This document shows, in pieces, positions 52,591 through 61,773 of a DNA stretch of 64,000 nucleotides. The stretch comes from UBA4465 sp002292365. GTDB lineage: Bacteria; Bacteroidota; Bacteroidia; Cytophagales; Cyclobacteriaceae. The notes beneath the pieces are model-generated. The model saw nothing but the letters and a program-made list of their open reading frames with translations, was not told where the DNA came from and did not search any database. The stretch covers positions 248,001-312,000 of the forward strand of contig CALSQY010000002.1 in the NCBI GenBank assembly GCA_943788615.1. The letters are read 5' to 3'. The first letter of the stretch is position 1; each line of letters starts with the position of its first letter. The position numbers and the translations under genes are program-made.

Positions 52591-53628
52591 ATGCAAAAGC
52601 GAGATATTTTGATTGTAGGGCAGGGGCTGGCAGGAAGTTTATTGGCTTTGGAACTCGAAAAACGAGGAAAAAATGTGATGATCTTCGACAACAACCCCAT
52701 TGTGAGCTCATCCAAAGTCGCAGCGGGTTTGTACAATCCTATCACGGGGCGTAAAATGGCGAAAACTTGGTTGGCAGATGAGTTGTTCCCAAACCTTTCC
52801 AATTACTATCAAGATTTAGAAAAAAAAATGAATGCGAGTTTTCATTTTAGTAAAACTATCTATCGCCTGTTCAATAACATTGAAGAACAAAATGATTGGT
52901 CTTTGAGAACTGTGGAGCTGGGCTATGCACCCTACATCAAATCAATTTCGAATCATTCCATAAAGGTGGATCAATTAATAGATCCCTTGGGAGGGTTCTT
53001 TATAAATAAATCTGGCATGGTTGATGTAGCCACTTTGGTAAGTGAATGTAAAAAATATTTTAAAGACCAAGATTCATATATTGAATGGAGCGTACCTTCT
53101 GAAGCATTGGAAATAGAAGAAGATAACATAAAACTAGGATCCTTTGTGGCGCATCAAATTATTTTCTGTGAGGGACCCATGGCAGGAATTAATCCGTTGT
53201 GGTCTGATTTAAAATTTAGATTAGTAAAGGGAGAAATTTTAGATATTTCATGTCGTTTAACCTTTGATCATGTAGTAAGTAAAGGTGTTTTTATGCTGCC
53301 TTATAAAAATCATTTGAAAGTGGGATCTACCTATGACAACCAAAATCAAAACAAGGAGCCCACCGAAAAAGGAAGGCGGGAACTCTTGGATAGGTTAAGT
53401 AAGTTATATGTTGGAAATTTGGAAGTATTGAAACATCAGGCAGGATTGAGACCTGCTACTTTCGATAGAAAGCCTTTTGTGGGTTTTCATCACAAACATA
53501 AAAATGTGGCTATATTTAATGGTTTCGGAAGTAAGGGAGTCTCTTTAATTCCGTATTTTGCCATGAGTTTGGCAGATCATATTTGTTTTGGTAAAAAAAT
53601 GCCTTTGGAGGTAAATCCCCTTCGTTAA
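52591..53628 (+). CDS. FAD-dependent oxidoreductase (DAO family)
   Basis: 345 residues. Rossmann start MQKRDILIVGQGLAGSLLAL (G-x-G-x2-G) then LEKRGKNVMIFDN; KVAAGLYNPITGRKMAKTW follows. The C-terminal motif GLRPATFDRKPFVGFH and FNGFGSKGVSLIPYFA match the second FAD-binding stretch of D-amino acid oxidase-like enzymes. Substrate unknown; amine, amino acid or aldehyde oxidation is possible. The next gene begins 3 bases after its stop, so they are cotranscribed. Confidence 0.87.
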   Translation: MQKRDILIVGQGLAGSLLALELEKRGKNVMIFDNNPIVSSSKVAAGLYNPITGRKMAKTWLADELFPNLSNYYQDLEKKMNASFHFSKTIYRLFNNIEEQNDWSLRTVELGYAPYIKSISNHSIKVDQLIDPLGGFFINKSGMVDVATLVSECKKYFKDQDSYIEWSVPSEALEIEEDNIKLGSFVAHQIIFCEGPMAGINPLWSDLKFRLVKGEILDISCRLTFDHVVSKGVFMLPYKNHLKVGSTYDNQNQNKEPTEKGRRELLDRLSKLYVGNLEVLKHQAGLRPATFDRKPFVGFHHKHKNVAIFNGFGSKGVSLIPYFAMSLADHICFGKKMPLEVNPLR

Positions 53629-53631
53629 AAC

Positions 53632-56600
53632 ATGAATTATAAAAAAGCCATATTTCTAATCATATATATACTATCGATCTCAACCTCGTTTGGTCAATAT
53701 TATGATACAGAATTTGGTCAAAATAGGATTCAATACAAAAAATTTAATTGGTTGTTTTATACTACCAGCCATTTTGATGTCTATTATTATGATGAGGGAG
53801 GTAGATATGCTAAAGAGGCCATTGACTATTTAGAAGATGAATTTAATAGGTTGACAGATCTATTGGGCTATGCGCCCAGTGCTAAAACTAAAATTGTCAT
53901 TTATAATTCTTACAATGATCTTCAACAGAGTAATATAGGCATTGATGGTTCTGTTTTCACGATTGGAGGGGAAATGGAATTTATCAAACTTCAACTTGAA
54001 ATTGCAAACCCTGGAACGGTTCAGGTATTTAAAGAAGAGCTTATTTATCTTTTATCTCGTACTTTAATCAACGATATGCTTTTCGGTGGAAGTCTCAGAG
54101 AAGTTTTTCAAAGTTCACATCTTCTAAAGCTTCCAGAATGGTTTATAGATGGAGCAGCAAGGTATTTGGCCTACGGATGGGATTTAAAAATGGATGATTT
54201 TATAAGAGATTATTTAGATGCCAAGCACATTAAGAAAGAAAAAAAGATTCAAGGTGATCAGGCGGGTGTCTTGGGACAAGCCATATGGAACTACATCGCT
54301 ATTAAATATGGGGCTTCTAACATATCGAATATTCTTAATTTAACAAGAATTATGAACAAAGAGGATGTGAGCATAAGTAATACGCTAGGAATTAGTTATA
54401 AGCAATTTTCTAAAAATTGGAAAAATTATTATCGCTTTGGAAAAGATCTAATTGATACCAATTATGAACCCTTAGCTAAAGAAAAAATCATTGCCACAAA
54501 CAAAAAAGAAAATCAATATTTTAACGATGTAGCAGTCAGTGAATCGGGCAAATACATTGCCTATACTGAAAATTCATTAGGCAAGATTTCTGTTTATCTG
54601 AGAGATAGAGATACGGGTAATAAAACGCGAATCCTTCAAGGAGGGTATCAAGTGGAGGCAAATCATGTGGATCAAGATCTTCCTCTATTAGATTTTGCTG
54701 GAGATAATACATTGGGAATTATTTATTTTAAACGGGGATTTTTATACCTAGCGAGTTATCAAATTGAAACGGGTCTTCTCAATGAAAAACCCCTCACAAG
54801 GTTTAACCAAATCAAAAGTTTTTCATTGAATCAAAATGGTAGATTGGCCATTATAAGTGGAGATGCGGATGGGAAAAGTGATCTCTTTCTTATCAGTGTA
54901 TTGAGAAATTCAGTTCGCCGAATTACTTCTGATATTTTTGATGACATTGACCCAACTTTCATACCCGGCACTGCCGCCATTGTTTTTAGTTCTAATCGTC
55001 CCTCGGATGCTTTAAATATTTCGGATACAAGTATCAAATATTTAAATCCTCATTTTAATTTATTTTTATTCGATATAGATACAACAACGCAGCAATATTT
55101 CAGAATGACCAATACGAACACTCGAGATACGAAACCCATATTTAAAAATCAATCGGAATTATATTTTTTAAGTGATCAAAGGGGCATTACCAATCTATTT
55201 AAATATGAAATGACTCAGGGTATTCAAACCCAAGTAACCAATTTTAATAGTAGCCTTAAAGATTTTGATGTGCATTTCGGTAATGATAATGGGATGGTTT
55301 TTATAGCTTTTAACGAAGGAGAGGATAATATTTATTATTATCCTAACATAGATATTGAGTCTTCCAAATTCACCACTGAAACGAATCGTCAAAAAATCAG
55401 ACAGGGCCAATATATTGCCGAGGTTCTTGATCGGAGAAAGATGGAGAAGCTTAAAAGAGAAAAAGCGAAAGTCAAAGCAAGAGAAGATAGCCTATTAATT
55501 CAATCCCAAGAAGAACCATTGGATATGGATAGTACCCAAAATAAGGTATTGGTAACGGTCATAGATGCAGATACGTTTGTTTTTGCCGAGCCTAATCAAT
55601 CTCAAGAGCCCGATTATATAGATACAGAAAATTATAAATTTGAAGAAAGAGAGGTTAAAGAAGAATCGAATAATGTGTTGAAAATAGATTCTTTTTTTAA
55701 AAATTACCAACGTTTAACCATTGAAAATGAGGTGTGGGGACCTCGGGCATATCAACCTCGATTCAGTTCAAACAACCTCATCAATGATTTTGTCTTGGAT
55801 CCACTCAGAGGGTTTGGTTTTTCAGCAGAAATACAGGTTTCAGACATTCTGGGAAATCATGTAATCAATGCAGGGGGTATGGTGAAGAGCAGTTTTGACC
55901 AAGGCGATTTTTTTGCAGAATACAAGTATTTGAAATACTGGATGGATTTTAAAGTTCGGTTGATTCGACAATCCATCTATCTTGAAAATGATGCCGAAAA
56001 TTTCTTAAGGCAGTCCTATAAATTAAATGGATTGATAGCGGGAGCAGCAGTCCCCTTGACTAATAAATTCAGACTTGAGTTGAATCCCTTTTTTCAGCAA
56101 ACCAGTTTCAATAATCTACAATATGAAAGTGTAAATACCAATGCTGCTGATTATGCTAAGGACAGTCGTATTTTGTATACGGGCTTTCAATTAAGAGGAG
56201 TTTTTGACAATACAAAGGAAAGAGGGTTTAATATTTTACAAGGTACCAGAGCCCTAGTAGAGTTTCATTACAATCAATCATTTTCTAAAAATCAATCATT
56301 TAATGTGTTTAGGTTTGACTTGAGGCATTATCAAATAATTCATAATGAACTGACATTGGCTACCCGTATATACATGGGAAAATCATTTGGTCCTAATCCA
56401 CAAAAATTTCTTTTAGGAGGCGTACCTAATTGGGTATTAGCTCGGACCAAGGAACATTCTGGAGGGGATCCCTTGACCGTAGCTAACGAAATCGATAATA
56501 GTAATTTGCTTTTTACAGAATTTGTAAACCAAATGCGGGGCTATGATTTGAATGAGAAATATGGTACTGCTGCTCTGTTGGTAAATATGGAATTGAAATT

Positions 56601-56925
56601 CCCAGTATTTCAATATTTGTCAAGATTCCCAGTAAAGTCTACTTTTTTGAGAAATTTCATGTTGGTAGCTTTTACTGACATTGGTTCTGCTTGGGATGGG
56701 AAAATCCCCATTACACGAAAAAATAGTATTATTTTTATTGATTACGATGAGACTCCTTTTAAAGCTAAAGTAGCGAACTATGCCAGCCCGTGGCTGGCAA
56801 GCTATGGTTTTGGACTCCGAACGGCATTATTGGGTTATTATCTCAAACTTGATTATGCCAGACCTTTGGAGGATTTTGAGATAAAATCTGCAAAATTCAC
56901 CCTTTCATTAGGTTTAGACTTTTAA
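53632..56925 (+). CDS. TolB-like propeller/surface-antigen outer-membrane protein with degenerate peptidase MA domain
   Basis: 1097 residues with signal peptide (KAIFLIIYILSISTSFG). Residues about 30-280 resemble a peptidase MA-like domain: TSHFDVYYYDEGGRYAKEA and LPEWFIDGAARYLAYGWD are kept, but the HExxH zinc motif is absent (KEELIYLLSR there). A PD40/TolB-like propeller follows at about 290-570 (VAVSESGKYIAYTENSL, DIDPTFIPGTAAIVFSSNRP, TKPIFKNQSELYFLSDQRG). A charged coiled-coil linker leads to a C-terminal bacterial-surface-antigen (Omp85-like) barrel ending LSLGLDF. It is a recognised Bacteroidota architecture of unknown function, probably in outer-membrane assembly or transport. Confidence 0.87.
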   Translation: MNYKKAIFLIIYILSISTSFGQYYDTEFGQNRIQYKKFNWLFYTTSHFDVYYYDEGGRYAKEAIDYLEDEFNRLTDLLGYAPSAKTKIVIYNSYNDLQQSNIGIDGSVFTIGGEMEFIKLQLEIANPGTVQVFKEELIYLLSRTLINDMLFGGSLREVFQSSHLLKLPEWFIDGAARYLAYGWDLKMDDFIRDYLDAKHIKKEKKIQGDQAGVLGQAIWNYIAIKYGASNISNILNLTRIMNKEDVSISNTLGISYKQFSKNWKNYYRFGKDLIDTNYEPLAKEKIIATNKKENQYFNDVAVSESGKYIAYTENSLGKISVYLRDRDTGNKTRILQGGYQVEANHVDQDLPLLDFAGDNTLGIIYFKRGFLYLASYQIETGLLNEKPLTRFNQIKSFSLNQNGRLAIISGDADGKSDLFLISVLRNSVRRITSDIFDDIDPTFIPGTAAIVFSSNRPSDALNISDTSIKYLNPHFNLFLFDIDTTTQQYFRMTNTNTRDTKPIFKNQSELYFLSDQRGITNLFKYEMTQGIQTQVTNFNSSLKDFDVHFGNDNGMVFIAFNEGEDNIYYYPNIDIESSKFTTETNRQKIRQGQYIAEVLDRRKMEKLKREKAKVKAREDSLLIQSQEEPLDMDSTQNKVLVTVIDADTFVFAEPNQSQEPDYIDTENYKFEEREVKEESNNVLKIDSFFKNYQRLTIENEVWGPRAYQPRFSSNNLINDFVLDPLRGFGFSAEIQVSDILGNHVINAGGMVKSSFDQGDFFAEYKYLKYWMDFKVRLIRQSIYLENDAENFLRQSYKLNGLIAGAAVPLTNKFRLELNPFFQQTSFNNLQYESVNTNAADYAKDSRILYTGFQLRGVFDNTKERGFNILQGTRALVEFHYNQSFSKNQSFNVFRFDLRHYQIIHNELTLATRIYMGKSFGPNPQKFLLGGVPNWVLARTKEHSGGDPLTVANEIDNSNLLFTEFVNQMRGYDLNEKYGTAALLVNMELKFPVFQYLSRFPVKSTFLRNFMLVAFTDIGSAWDGKIPITRKNSIIFIDYDETPFKAKVANYASPWLASYGFGLRTALLGYYLKLDYARPLEDFEIKSAKFTLSLGLDF

Positions 56926-56934
56926 CATTGTGCT

Positions 56935-57816
56935 ATGATTACATCGATGACGGGTTTTGGTTCCGCTGAAAAAATCAACGAGAAATATTCTTTAAAAGTT
57001 GAGATCAAGACCCTCAATAATAAGTTTTTTGATGCCTCTTTTCGATTACCTCGAGCATTTTTAAAATGGGAAATGGAAATAAAGGCACTTCTCGAAAAAG
57101 AATTGGGCCGAGGCAAAATAAATTTGGGGGTACATTTTGAGCTTCAAAGTTTCGAGCAACCACTGATTCAGATCAATCAAGAATTGTTCGACGCCTATTA
57201 TAAACATTTGGAGCATTTGTCTGGAGATTTGGGAGCATCAGGAAAAGTGGCTTTATTCAAGATGGCCATGAACATGCCTAAAGTCATAATGCACGAAGAG
57301 TATCCAGAAGAAAACATTTCTTTTGAAGCCTTCAAAGAAGTGCTTTTGGAGGGAGTAGCTGATTGTAATCAATTCAGACGCCAGGAAGGAGCAAATTTAC
57401 AAGAAGCTTTGGTCGCGTCTCATCAAAAAATTAGAAAAGGACTTAGTGAAGTGGAAGAACGAGACCCAGGAAGAATAGAAAACTTAAAAAGTCGAATTCA
57501 TCAATCTTTAGAAGAGATCAAGCAACGGGTTAAAGTAGATGAAAATAGATTTGAACAAGAATTGATCTATTATATTGAGAAGTTAGACCTCACAGAAGAA
57601 AAAATACGATTGGGCATTCATTTAGATTATTTTATTGATGTAATCAGTGATGATAAAGGCGCAAGCGGGAAAAAATTGGGATTTCTATGTCAAGAATTGG
57701 GTCGAGAAATTAATACCATAGGATCCAAGGCCAATGATGCAGGTATTCAAAGATCAGTGGTGGGGATGAAGGAGGAGCTAGAGAAAATTAAAGAGCAAAT
57801 CCTTAATATTTTATAA
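56935..57816 (+). CDS. yicC: YicC/YloC-family endoribonuclease
   Basis: 293 residues. N-terminal signature MITSMTGFGSAE followed by VEIKTLNNKFFDASFRLPR, and the C-terminal KKLGFLCQELGREINTIGSK with NDAGIQRSVVGMKEELEKIK. These are diagnostic of the YicC family, known to cleave RNA with a role in small-RNA turnover in E. coli. In many genomes gmk follows; here a MazG-like gene does, 21 bases downstream. It is 9 bases after the surface-antigen gene. Confidence 0.92.
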   Translation: MITSMTGFGSAEKINEKYSLKVEIKTLNNKFFDASFRLPRAFLKWEMEIKALLEKELGRGKINLGVHFELQSFEQPLIQINQELFDAYYKHLEHLSGDLGASGKVALFKMAMNMPKVIMHEEYPEENISFEAFKEVLLEGVADCNQFRRQEGANLQEALVASHQKIRKGLSEVEERDPGRIENLKSRIHQSLEEIKQRVKVDENRFEQELIYYIEKLDLTEEKIRLGIHLDYFIDVISDDKGASGKKLGFLCQELGREINTIGSKANDAGIQRSVVGMKEELEKIKEQILNIL

Positions 57817-57837
57817 ATCTTAAATGACCGTGACTTA

Positions 57838-58164
57838 ATGGAAATCAAAGAAGCTCAAGAAAAAGTGGATGCATGGATCAATACCACAGGAGTACGCTAT
57901 TTCAGTGAATTAACTAATATGGTTATATTGTCAGAGGAGGTTGGGGAATTGGCGCGTATCATAGCGAGAAAATATGGTGATCAGTCCTTTAAAAAATCAG
58001 ATGAAGTCTTTGATATGGCCGATGAAATGGCGGATATTTTATGGGTTTTGATGTGCTTGGCCAATCAGACAGGTATTGATTTGACAGAAGCATTAGAAAA
58101 TAACTTTAAAAAGAAAAATCTCAGAGATCACCTGCGTCATAAGAGCAATCCTAAATTGAAATAG
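57838..58164 (+). CDS. MazG-like nucleotide pyrophosphohydrolase
   Basis: 108 residues, all-alpha. The MazG-type metal site is spread over LSEEVGELARIIAR (E-x2-E) and DEMADILWVLMCLANQTG (E-x2-D). It should hydrolyse non-canonical or excess NTPs to NMP and pyrophosphate. Short single-domain form like the iMazG/RS21-C6 group. Followed immediately by DUF2721 with the start codon touching the stop, so they are coupled. Confidence 0.9.
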   Translation: MEIKEAQEKVDAWINTTGVRYFSELTNMVILSEEVGELARIIARKYGDQSFKKSDEVFDMADEMADILWVLMCLANQTGIDLTEALENNFKKKNLRDHLRHKSNPKLK

Positions 58165-58575
58165 ATGGTCATTTCAATCAATATACCGGCCTTACTTTTC
58201 CCAGCGATTTCTTTGTTATTGCTGGCCTATACCAATCGATTTTTGGTGATTGCTCAAATTATACGAGAATTACATAAAAAATATTTGGAGCACGACGATA
58301 AAGTCCTTATTATGGGTCAAATTAAAAATTTAAGAAGAAGATTGACATTGATTCGAGATATGCAAATTTTAGGGGTGCTGAGTTTTTTCTTTTGTGTATT
58401 AAGTATGATTTTTATCTTTTATGGTCAGCTTGATTTTGGCAGCTATATGTTTGGTTTTTCTTTGATCTTATTATTAGCTTCTCTGATTTATTCCCTACGG
58501 GAGTTACAGATTTCAACCAAAGCGTTGGATCTTGAATTATCCAAAATGGAATTGGGTAGGCGGACTAGATTTTAA
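58165..58575 (+). CDS. DUF2721-family membrane protein
   Basis: 136 residues with three predicted membrane helices: IPALLFPAISLLLLAYTNRF at the N-terminus and two near the C-terminus (LGVLSFFFCVLSMIFIFYG, FGFSLILLLASLIYSLREL), separated by a basic helix (QIKNLRRRLTLIRDMQI). This layout matches DUF2721, whose function is unknown. It starts right after the MazG-like gene, and its 3' end overlaps the convergent comB gene by 11 bases. Confidence 0.88.
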   Translation: MVISINIPALLFPAISLLLLAYTNRFLVIAQIIRELHKKYLEHDDKVLIMGQIKNLRRRLTLIRDMQILGVLSFFFCVLSMIFIFYGQLDFGSYMFGFSLILLLASLIYSLRELQISTKALDLELSKMELGRRTRF

Positions 58576-59275
58576 CAATTTTTGAACCCCTCAATCTACC
58601 ATTGAGGTGGGGATACTTATCTACTTGAAGACAAAAACTAAGATCTTTAGTTATTCCAAATTTTTTAAGTCGTTCGGCATGATCAGATTTCAATGCTATT
58701 TTCAATAAGGAATTCTTATTTTGGAGATAAAAATCTAAGGCCATTTTAGCCGCATCATTCTCAGCGAGAAAATCATGACCGATCAGTTGATGCGTTAAGG
58801 CGCCAGCATACAAGGTGTCTTCTATATTAGGCGCTTCCTTCCAACCCGCGCAATGAATAACCACAGGTAAGTTTTGATCTATTAAATAGTTCAGCGTAGC
58901 TGTAATGTTTAAAAATGAGCCAATGATCACCTGTTCAGCATTTTTTGATTTTTCTATAGCCATTGTACCGTTGGTTGTAGATATAGCCACCTCTTTTCCA
59001 GAGACTTTACCCATGTAGTCAAAAGGTGAATTACCTAGATCAAACCCTTTTATTTTGATGCCCCCGCGTTCTCCCGCAGTGAGCATCCCCTGAGTTCCTA
59101 GGCTGAAGCATGCCTCCACGGTACTCACAGGATAAATGGCTTTCACATTTTCCACCAATGCGGTGATCATACAGGAAGTTGCCCGAAATATATCCACTGC
59201 AACAGCTATTTTCCCTTCGAGAAGGTGTTGACTGATTAACTTAGGCGTGAGACAAACCTCTATAGTTAAGGCCAT
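58565..59275 (-). CDS. comB: 2-phosphosulfolactate phosphatase (ComB family)
   Basis: 236 residues. AVAVDIFRATSCMITALVEN at the N-terminus, GERGGIKIKGFDLGNSPFDY and KEVAISTTNGTMAIEKSK match ComB, a Mg-dependent phosphatase releasing sulfolactate in coenzyme M-type sulfonate synthesis. Bacteroidota often keep comB without the other coenzyme M genes; a link to sulfonolipids or sulfolactate metabolism is possible but not shown here. It follows gcvT by 4 bases. Confidence 0.9.
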   Translation of the reverse strand: MALTIEVCLTPKLISQHLLEGKIAVAVDIFRATSCMITALVENVKAIYPVSTVEACFSLGTQGMLTAGERGGIKIKGFDLGNSPFDYMGKVSGKEVAISTTNGTMAIEKSKNAEQVIIGSFLNITATLNYLIDQNLPVVIHCAGWKEAPNIEDTLYAGALTHQLIGHDFLAENDAAKMALDFYLQNKNSLLKIALKSDHAERLKKFGITKDLSFCLQVDKYPHLNGRLRGSKIVKI

Positions 59276-59279
59276 GAGC

Positions 59280-60362
59280 TTATAAAAATGGAGTCTTACA
59301 GATTGTAGCAGGCACTTTTTTATGGCGAATTTCGATGAAAATTTTGGTCCCTATTTGATGTTGGCCTATAGGGACATAGCCCATGCCAATACCTATATTT
59401 AAGGATGGGCTCATGGTTCCTGAAGTGACCTTACCCATGATGACACCTTTCAAATTCATAATGGGATAATCATGCCTTGGGATGCCTTTGCCATTGATTT
59501 TAAAAGCGATTAATTTTTTCTGAACTCCTTTTTCTTTCTGTGTGGCGAGCGCTGCCGAATTGATAAAGGATTTTGAAAACTTTGTAATCCATCCCAGACC
59601 TCCTTCAAGAGGAGAAGTCTTATCATCGATATCATTGCCATATAAGCAATATCCCATCTCTAGTCTCAAGGTATCTCGCGCACCCAAACCTATCGGCTTG
59701 ATATCGTATTCAGTTCCAGCCTGAAATATTTGATTCCATAAAGATTCTGCTTGTTCATTTTTAACATACAATTCGAATCCACCTGCGCCTGTATAGCCTG
59801 TAGCTGAGATGATGATCCCATCTATGCCGGCTAGGGATCCTTCATGGAAATGATAAAACTTGATTGCGGCTAAATCAACTTCGGTGATGGATTGCAATAC
59901 ATCCAAAGCTTTGGGTCCCTGTACTGCAAAGAGACAATAATCTTTTGAAACATTTGATAAAGAGGCCTCCATATCATTGTTGGCTGAAATCCAAAGCCAG
60001 TCCTTTTCAATATTGGAAGCGTTGACGACCAATAAATATTTTTCTATATTAAACCTATAGACAATCAAATCATCTACGATGCCTCCTTCATAATTGGGTA
60101 GACATGAATACTGCGCTTGACCATCTATAAGTTTAGCTGCATCGTTACTAGTTACTTTTTGAATCAGGGCTAGGGCATGAGGCCCTTCAACAAGAAATTC
60201 GCCCATATGAGAGACATCAAAAACACCTACGCCATTTCTTACTGCTAAATGTTCTTCTTTATCCGAGCTGTATCTTACCGGCATTTCGAACCCACTAAAG
60301 GGAATGATTCTAGCTCCAAGTGCTTCGTGGACATGATGTAATGGGATACAAGTGTTTTCCAT
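59280..60362 (-). CDS. gcvT: Aminomethyltransferase (glycine cleavage T protein)
   Basis: 360 residues, typical length. MPVRYSSDKEEHLAVRNGVG and VFDVSHMGEF open the folate-binding domain; NASNIEKDWLWI, SATGYTGAGGFELYVKN and GARDTLRLEMGYCLYGND carry the THF-site residues; KVTSGTMSPSLNIGIGMGYV is the C-terminal signature. It transfers the aminomethyl carbon to tetrahydrofolate in glycine breakdown. gcvH and gcvP are not in the window. It sits between xth and comB in a tight minus-strand run. Confidence 0.96.
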   Translation of the reverse strand: MENTCIPLHHVHEALGARIIPFSGFEMPVRYSSDKEEHLAVRNGVGVFDVSHMGEFLVEGPHALALIQKVTSNDAAKLIDGQAQYSCLPNYEGGIVDDLIVYRFNIEKYLLVVNASNIEKDWLWISANNDMEASLSNVSKDYCLFAVQGPKALDVLQSITEVDLAAIKFYHFHEGSLAGIDGIIISATGYTGAGGFELYVKNEQAESLWNQIFQAGTEYDIKPIGLGARDTLRLEMGYCLYGNDIDDKTSPLEGGLGWITKFSKSFINSAALATQKEKGVQKKLIAFKINGKGIPRHDYPIMNLKGVIMGKVTSGTMSPSLNIGIGMGYVPIGQHQIGTKIFIEIRHKKVPATICKTPFL

Positions 60363-60371
60363 AGATCTAGT

Positions 60372-61148
60372 TTAGATAGTAATTTTAAGCCCTACTGGGC
60401 AGTGATCGGAACCCATTACTTCATTGTAAATTAAAGCATTATCAAGTTGTCCTTCAAGGGCATTCGAGACCAGGAAATAGTCTATTCTCCAACCTACATT
60501 TCTTGTTCTTGATTGAAATCGGTAATTCCACCAGCTGTATTTAATCTCTTCGGGATAATACTTCCTAAAGGTATCTAAATATCCCGCACTTAATAAGCTT
60601 TCTAAACCGTCAATTTCTTTTTGAGTATATCCGCTCGATACATTGTAATTGGGTTTAGGTCGTGCAATGTCAATTTCCTTGTTGGCGACATTGAGATCAC
60701 CGCAAATAACTACAGGTTTTATTTGCTCTAAACTTAAAATGTATGCTTTAAATGCCACATCCCATCTTGTCCTATAATCTAATCTTTTTAAGCTTTCTCC
60801 TGAATTAGGTGTATAAACAGTAACTAAAAAATAAGAGGCAAACTCTGCGGTAATCACACGGCCCTCTTGATCATGTTCTTCCACTCCTATATCAAACTTT
60901 ATAGTTAACGGTTTTTTTTTGGATAAAATGGCAGTTCCAGAATATCCCTTTCTTGCTTTAGAAGAGTTGGTATATATGTGGTAACCTTCTATCACCGAAA
61001 ATGATTTTAGAGCATCTTCGGGTTGAGCTTTAATTTCTTGTAGACACAACACATCAGGATTTAATACCTTCAGATCTTTAAGGAAATCTTTTTTCATAAT
61101 AGCACGAATACCATTAACATTCCAGGAAACAAGATGAGTGATTGACAT
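60372..61148 (-). CDS. xth: Exodeoxyribonuclease III / AP endonuclease
   Basis: 258 residues. SWNVNGIRAIMKKDF, CLQEIKAQPED (metal Glu), YTPNSGESLKRLDYR, VICGDLNVANKEIDIARPK (Asp/Asn of the active site) and the end GSDHCPVGLKI (catalytic Asp-His pair). All EEP-family catalytic residues are present. WRIDYFLVS is also typical of ExoIII. It cuts at abasic sites in base-excision repair. Cotranscribed with rnhB (27 bases) and gcvT (9 bases). Confidence 0.95.
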   Translation of the reverse strand: MSITHLVSWNVNGIRAIMKKDFLKDLKVLNPDVLCLQEIKAQPEDALKSFSVIEGYHIYTNSSKARKGYSGTAILSKKKPLTIKFDIGVEEHDQEGRVITAEFASYFLVTVYTPNSGESLKRLDYRTRWDVAFKAYILSLEQIKPVVICGDLNVANKEIDIARPKPNYNVSSGYTQKEIDGLESLLSAGYLDTFRKYYPEEIKYSWWNYRFQSRTRNVGWRIDYFLVSNALEGQLDNALIYNEVMGSDHCPVGLKITI

Positions 61149-61175
61149 AAAAGCTAAATTAAATAGACCTTGTGA

Positions 61176-61757
61176 TTATTTAGGTAGAAGTTGAAATGTT
61201 TTTCTGTGGTAAGGTGTGATACCTTGTTTTCGGATCCCCTGTCGATGGACGATGGTTGGATAGCCCACATTAGTTTCCCAACCGTAATGAGGATATTTTT
61301 TTGCTAAATCTCGCATGAGCTGGTCGCGATACGTTTTAGCGAGCACTGAAGCAGCGGCTATTGAGAGAAATTTCGAATCACCTTTTATGATACATTGATG
61401 AGGAATAGAACAGTGAGGGTTATATTTATTACCATCGATGAGAAGGAGTTCGGGTTTGATTTTTAACTGATCAATGGCTCTGTGCATAGCTAAAGATGAA
61501 GCATTGAGGATATTGATGTCATCAATTTCTAGGGGAGAAACCTCACCAACACCATAAGCCAGCGCCACATTTTTTATTTCTATTTTAAGTAATTCACGCT
61601 GGGAAATGCTAAGTTTCTTAGAGTCATTTAAAAAATCATGTTTGAAATGTTTAGGTAAGATGACCGCTGCGGCGACAACAGGTCCCGCCAAGCATCCTCT
61701 TCCCACTTCATCACAGCCCGCCTCAGTTTTGTTTACATCAAAATATGAATTGAGCAT
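61176..61757 (-). CDS. rnhB: Ribonuclease HII
   Basis: 193 residues. The signature AGCDEVGRGCLAGPVVAAAV carries the first two acidic catalytic residues (D, E); PELLLIDGNKY has the third Asp and AAASVLAKTYRDQLM the fourth region. The end YGWETNVGYPTIVHRQGI is family-typical. It removes ribonucleotides embedded in DNA and RNA primers. It follows the T9SS-cargo gene by 16 bases. Confidence 0.95.
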   Translation of the reverse strand: MLNSYFDVNKTEAGCDEVGRGCLAGPVVAAAVILPKHFKHDFLNDSKKLSISQRELLKIEIKNVALAYGVGEVSPLEIDDINILNASSLAMHRAIDQLKIKPELLLIDGNKYNPHCSIPHQCIIKGDSKFLSIAAASVLAKTYRDQLMRDLAKKYPHYGWETNVGYPTIVHRQGIRKQGITPYHRKTFQLLPK

Positions 61758-61773
61758 GATGCTTAACTATCCA

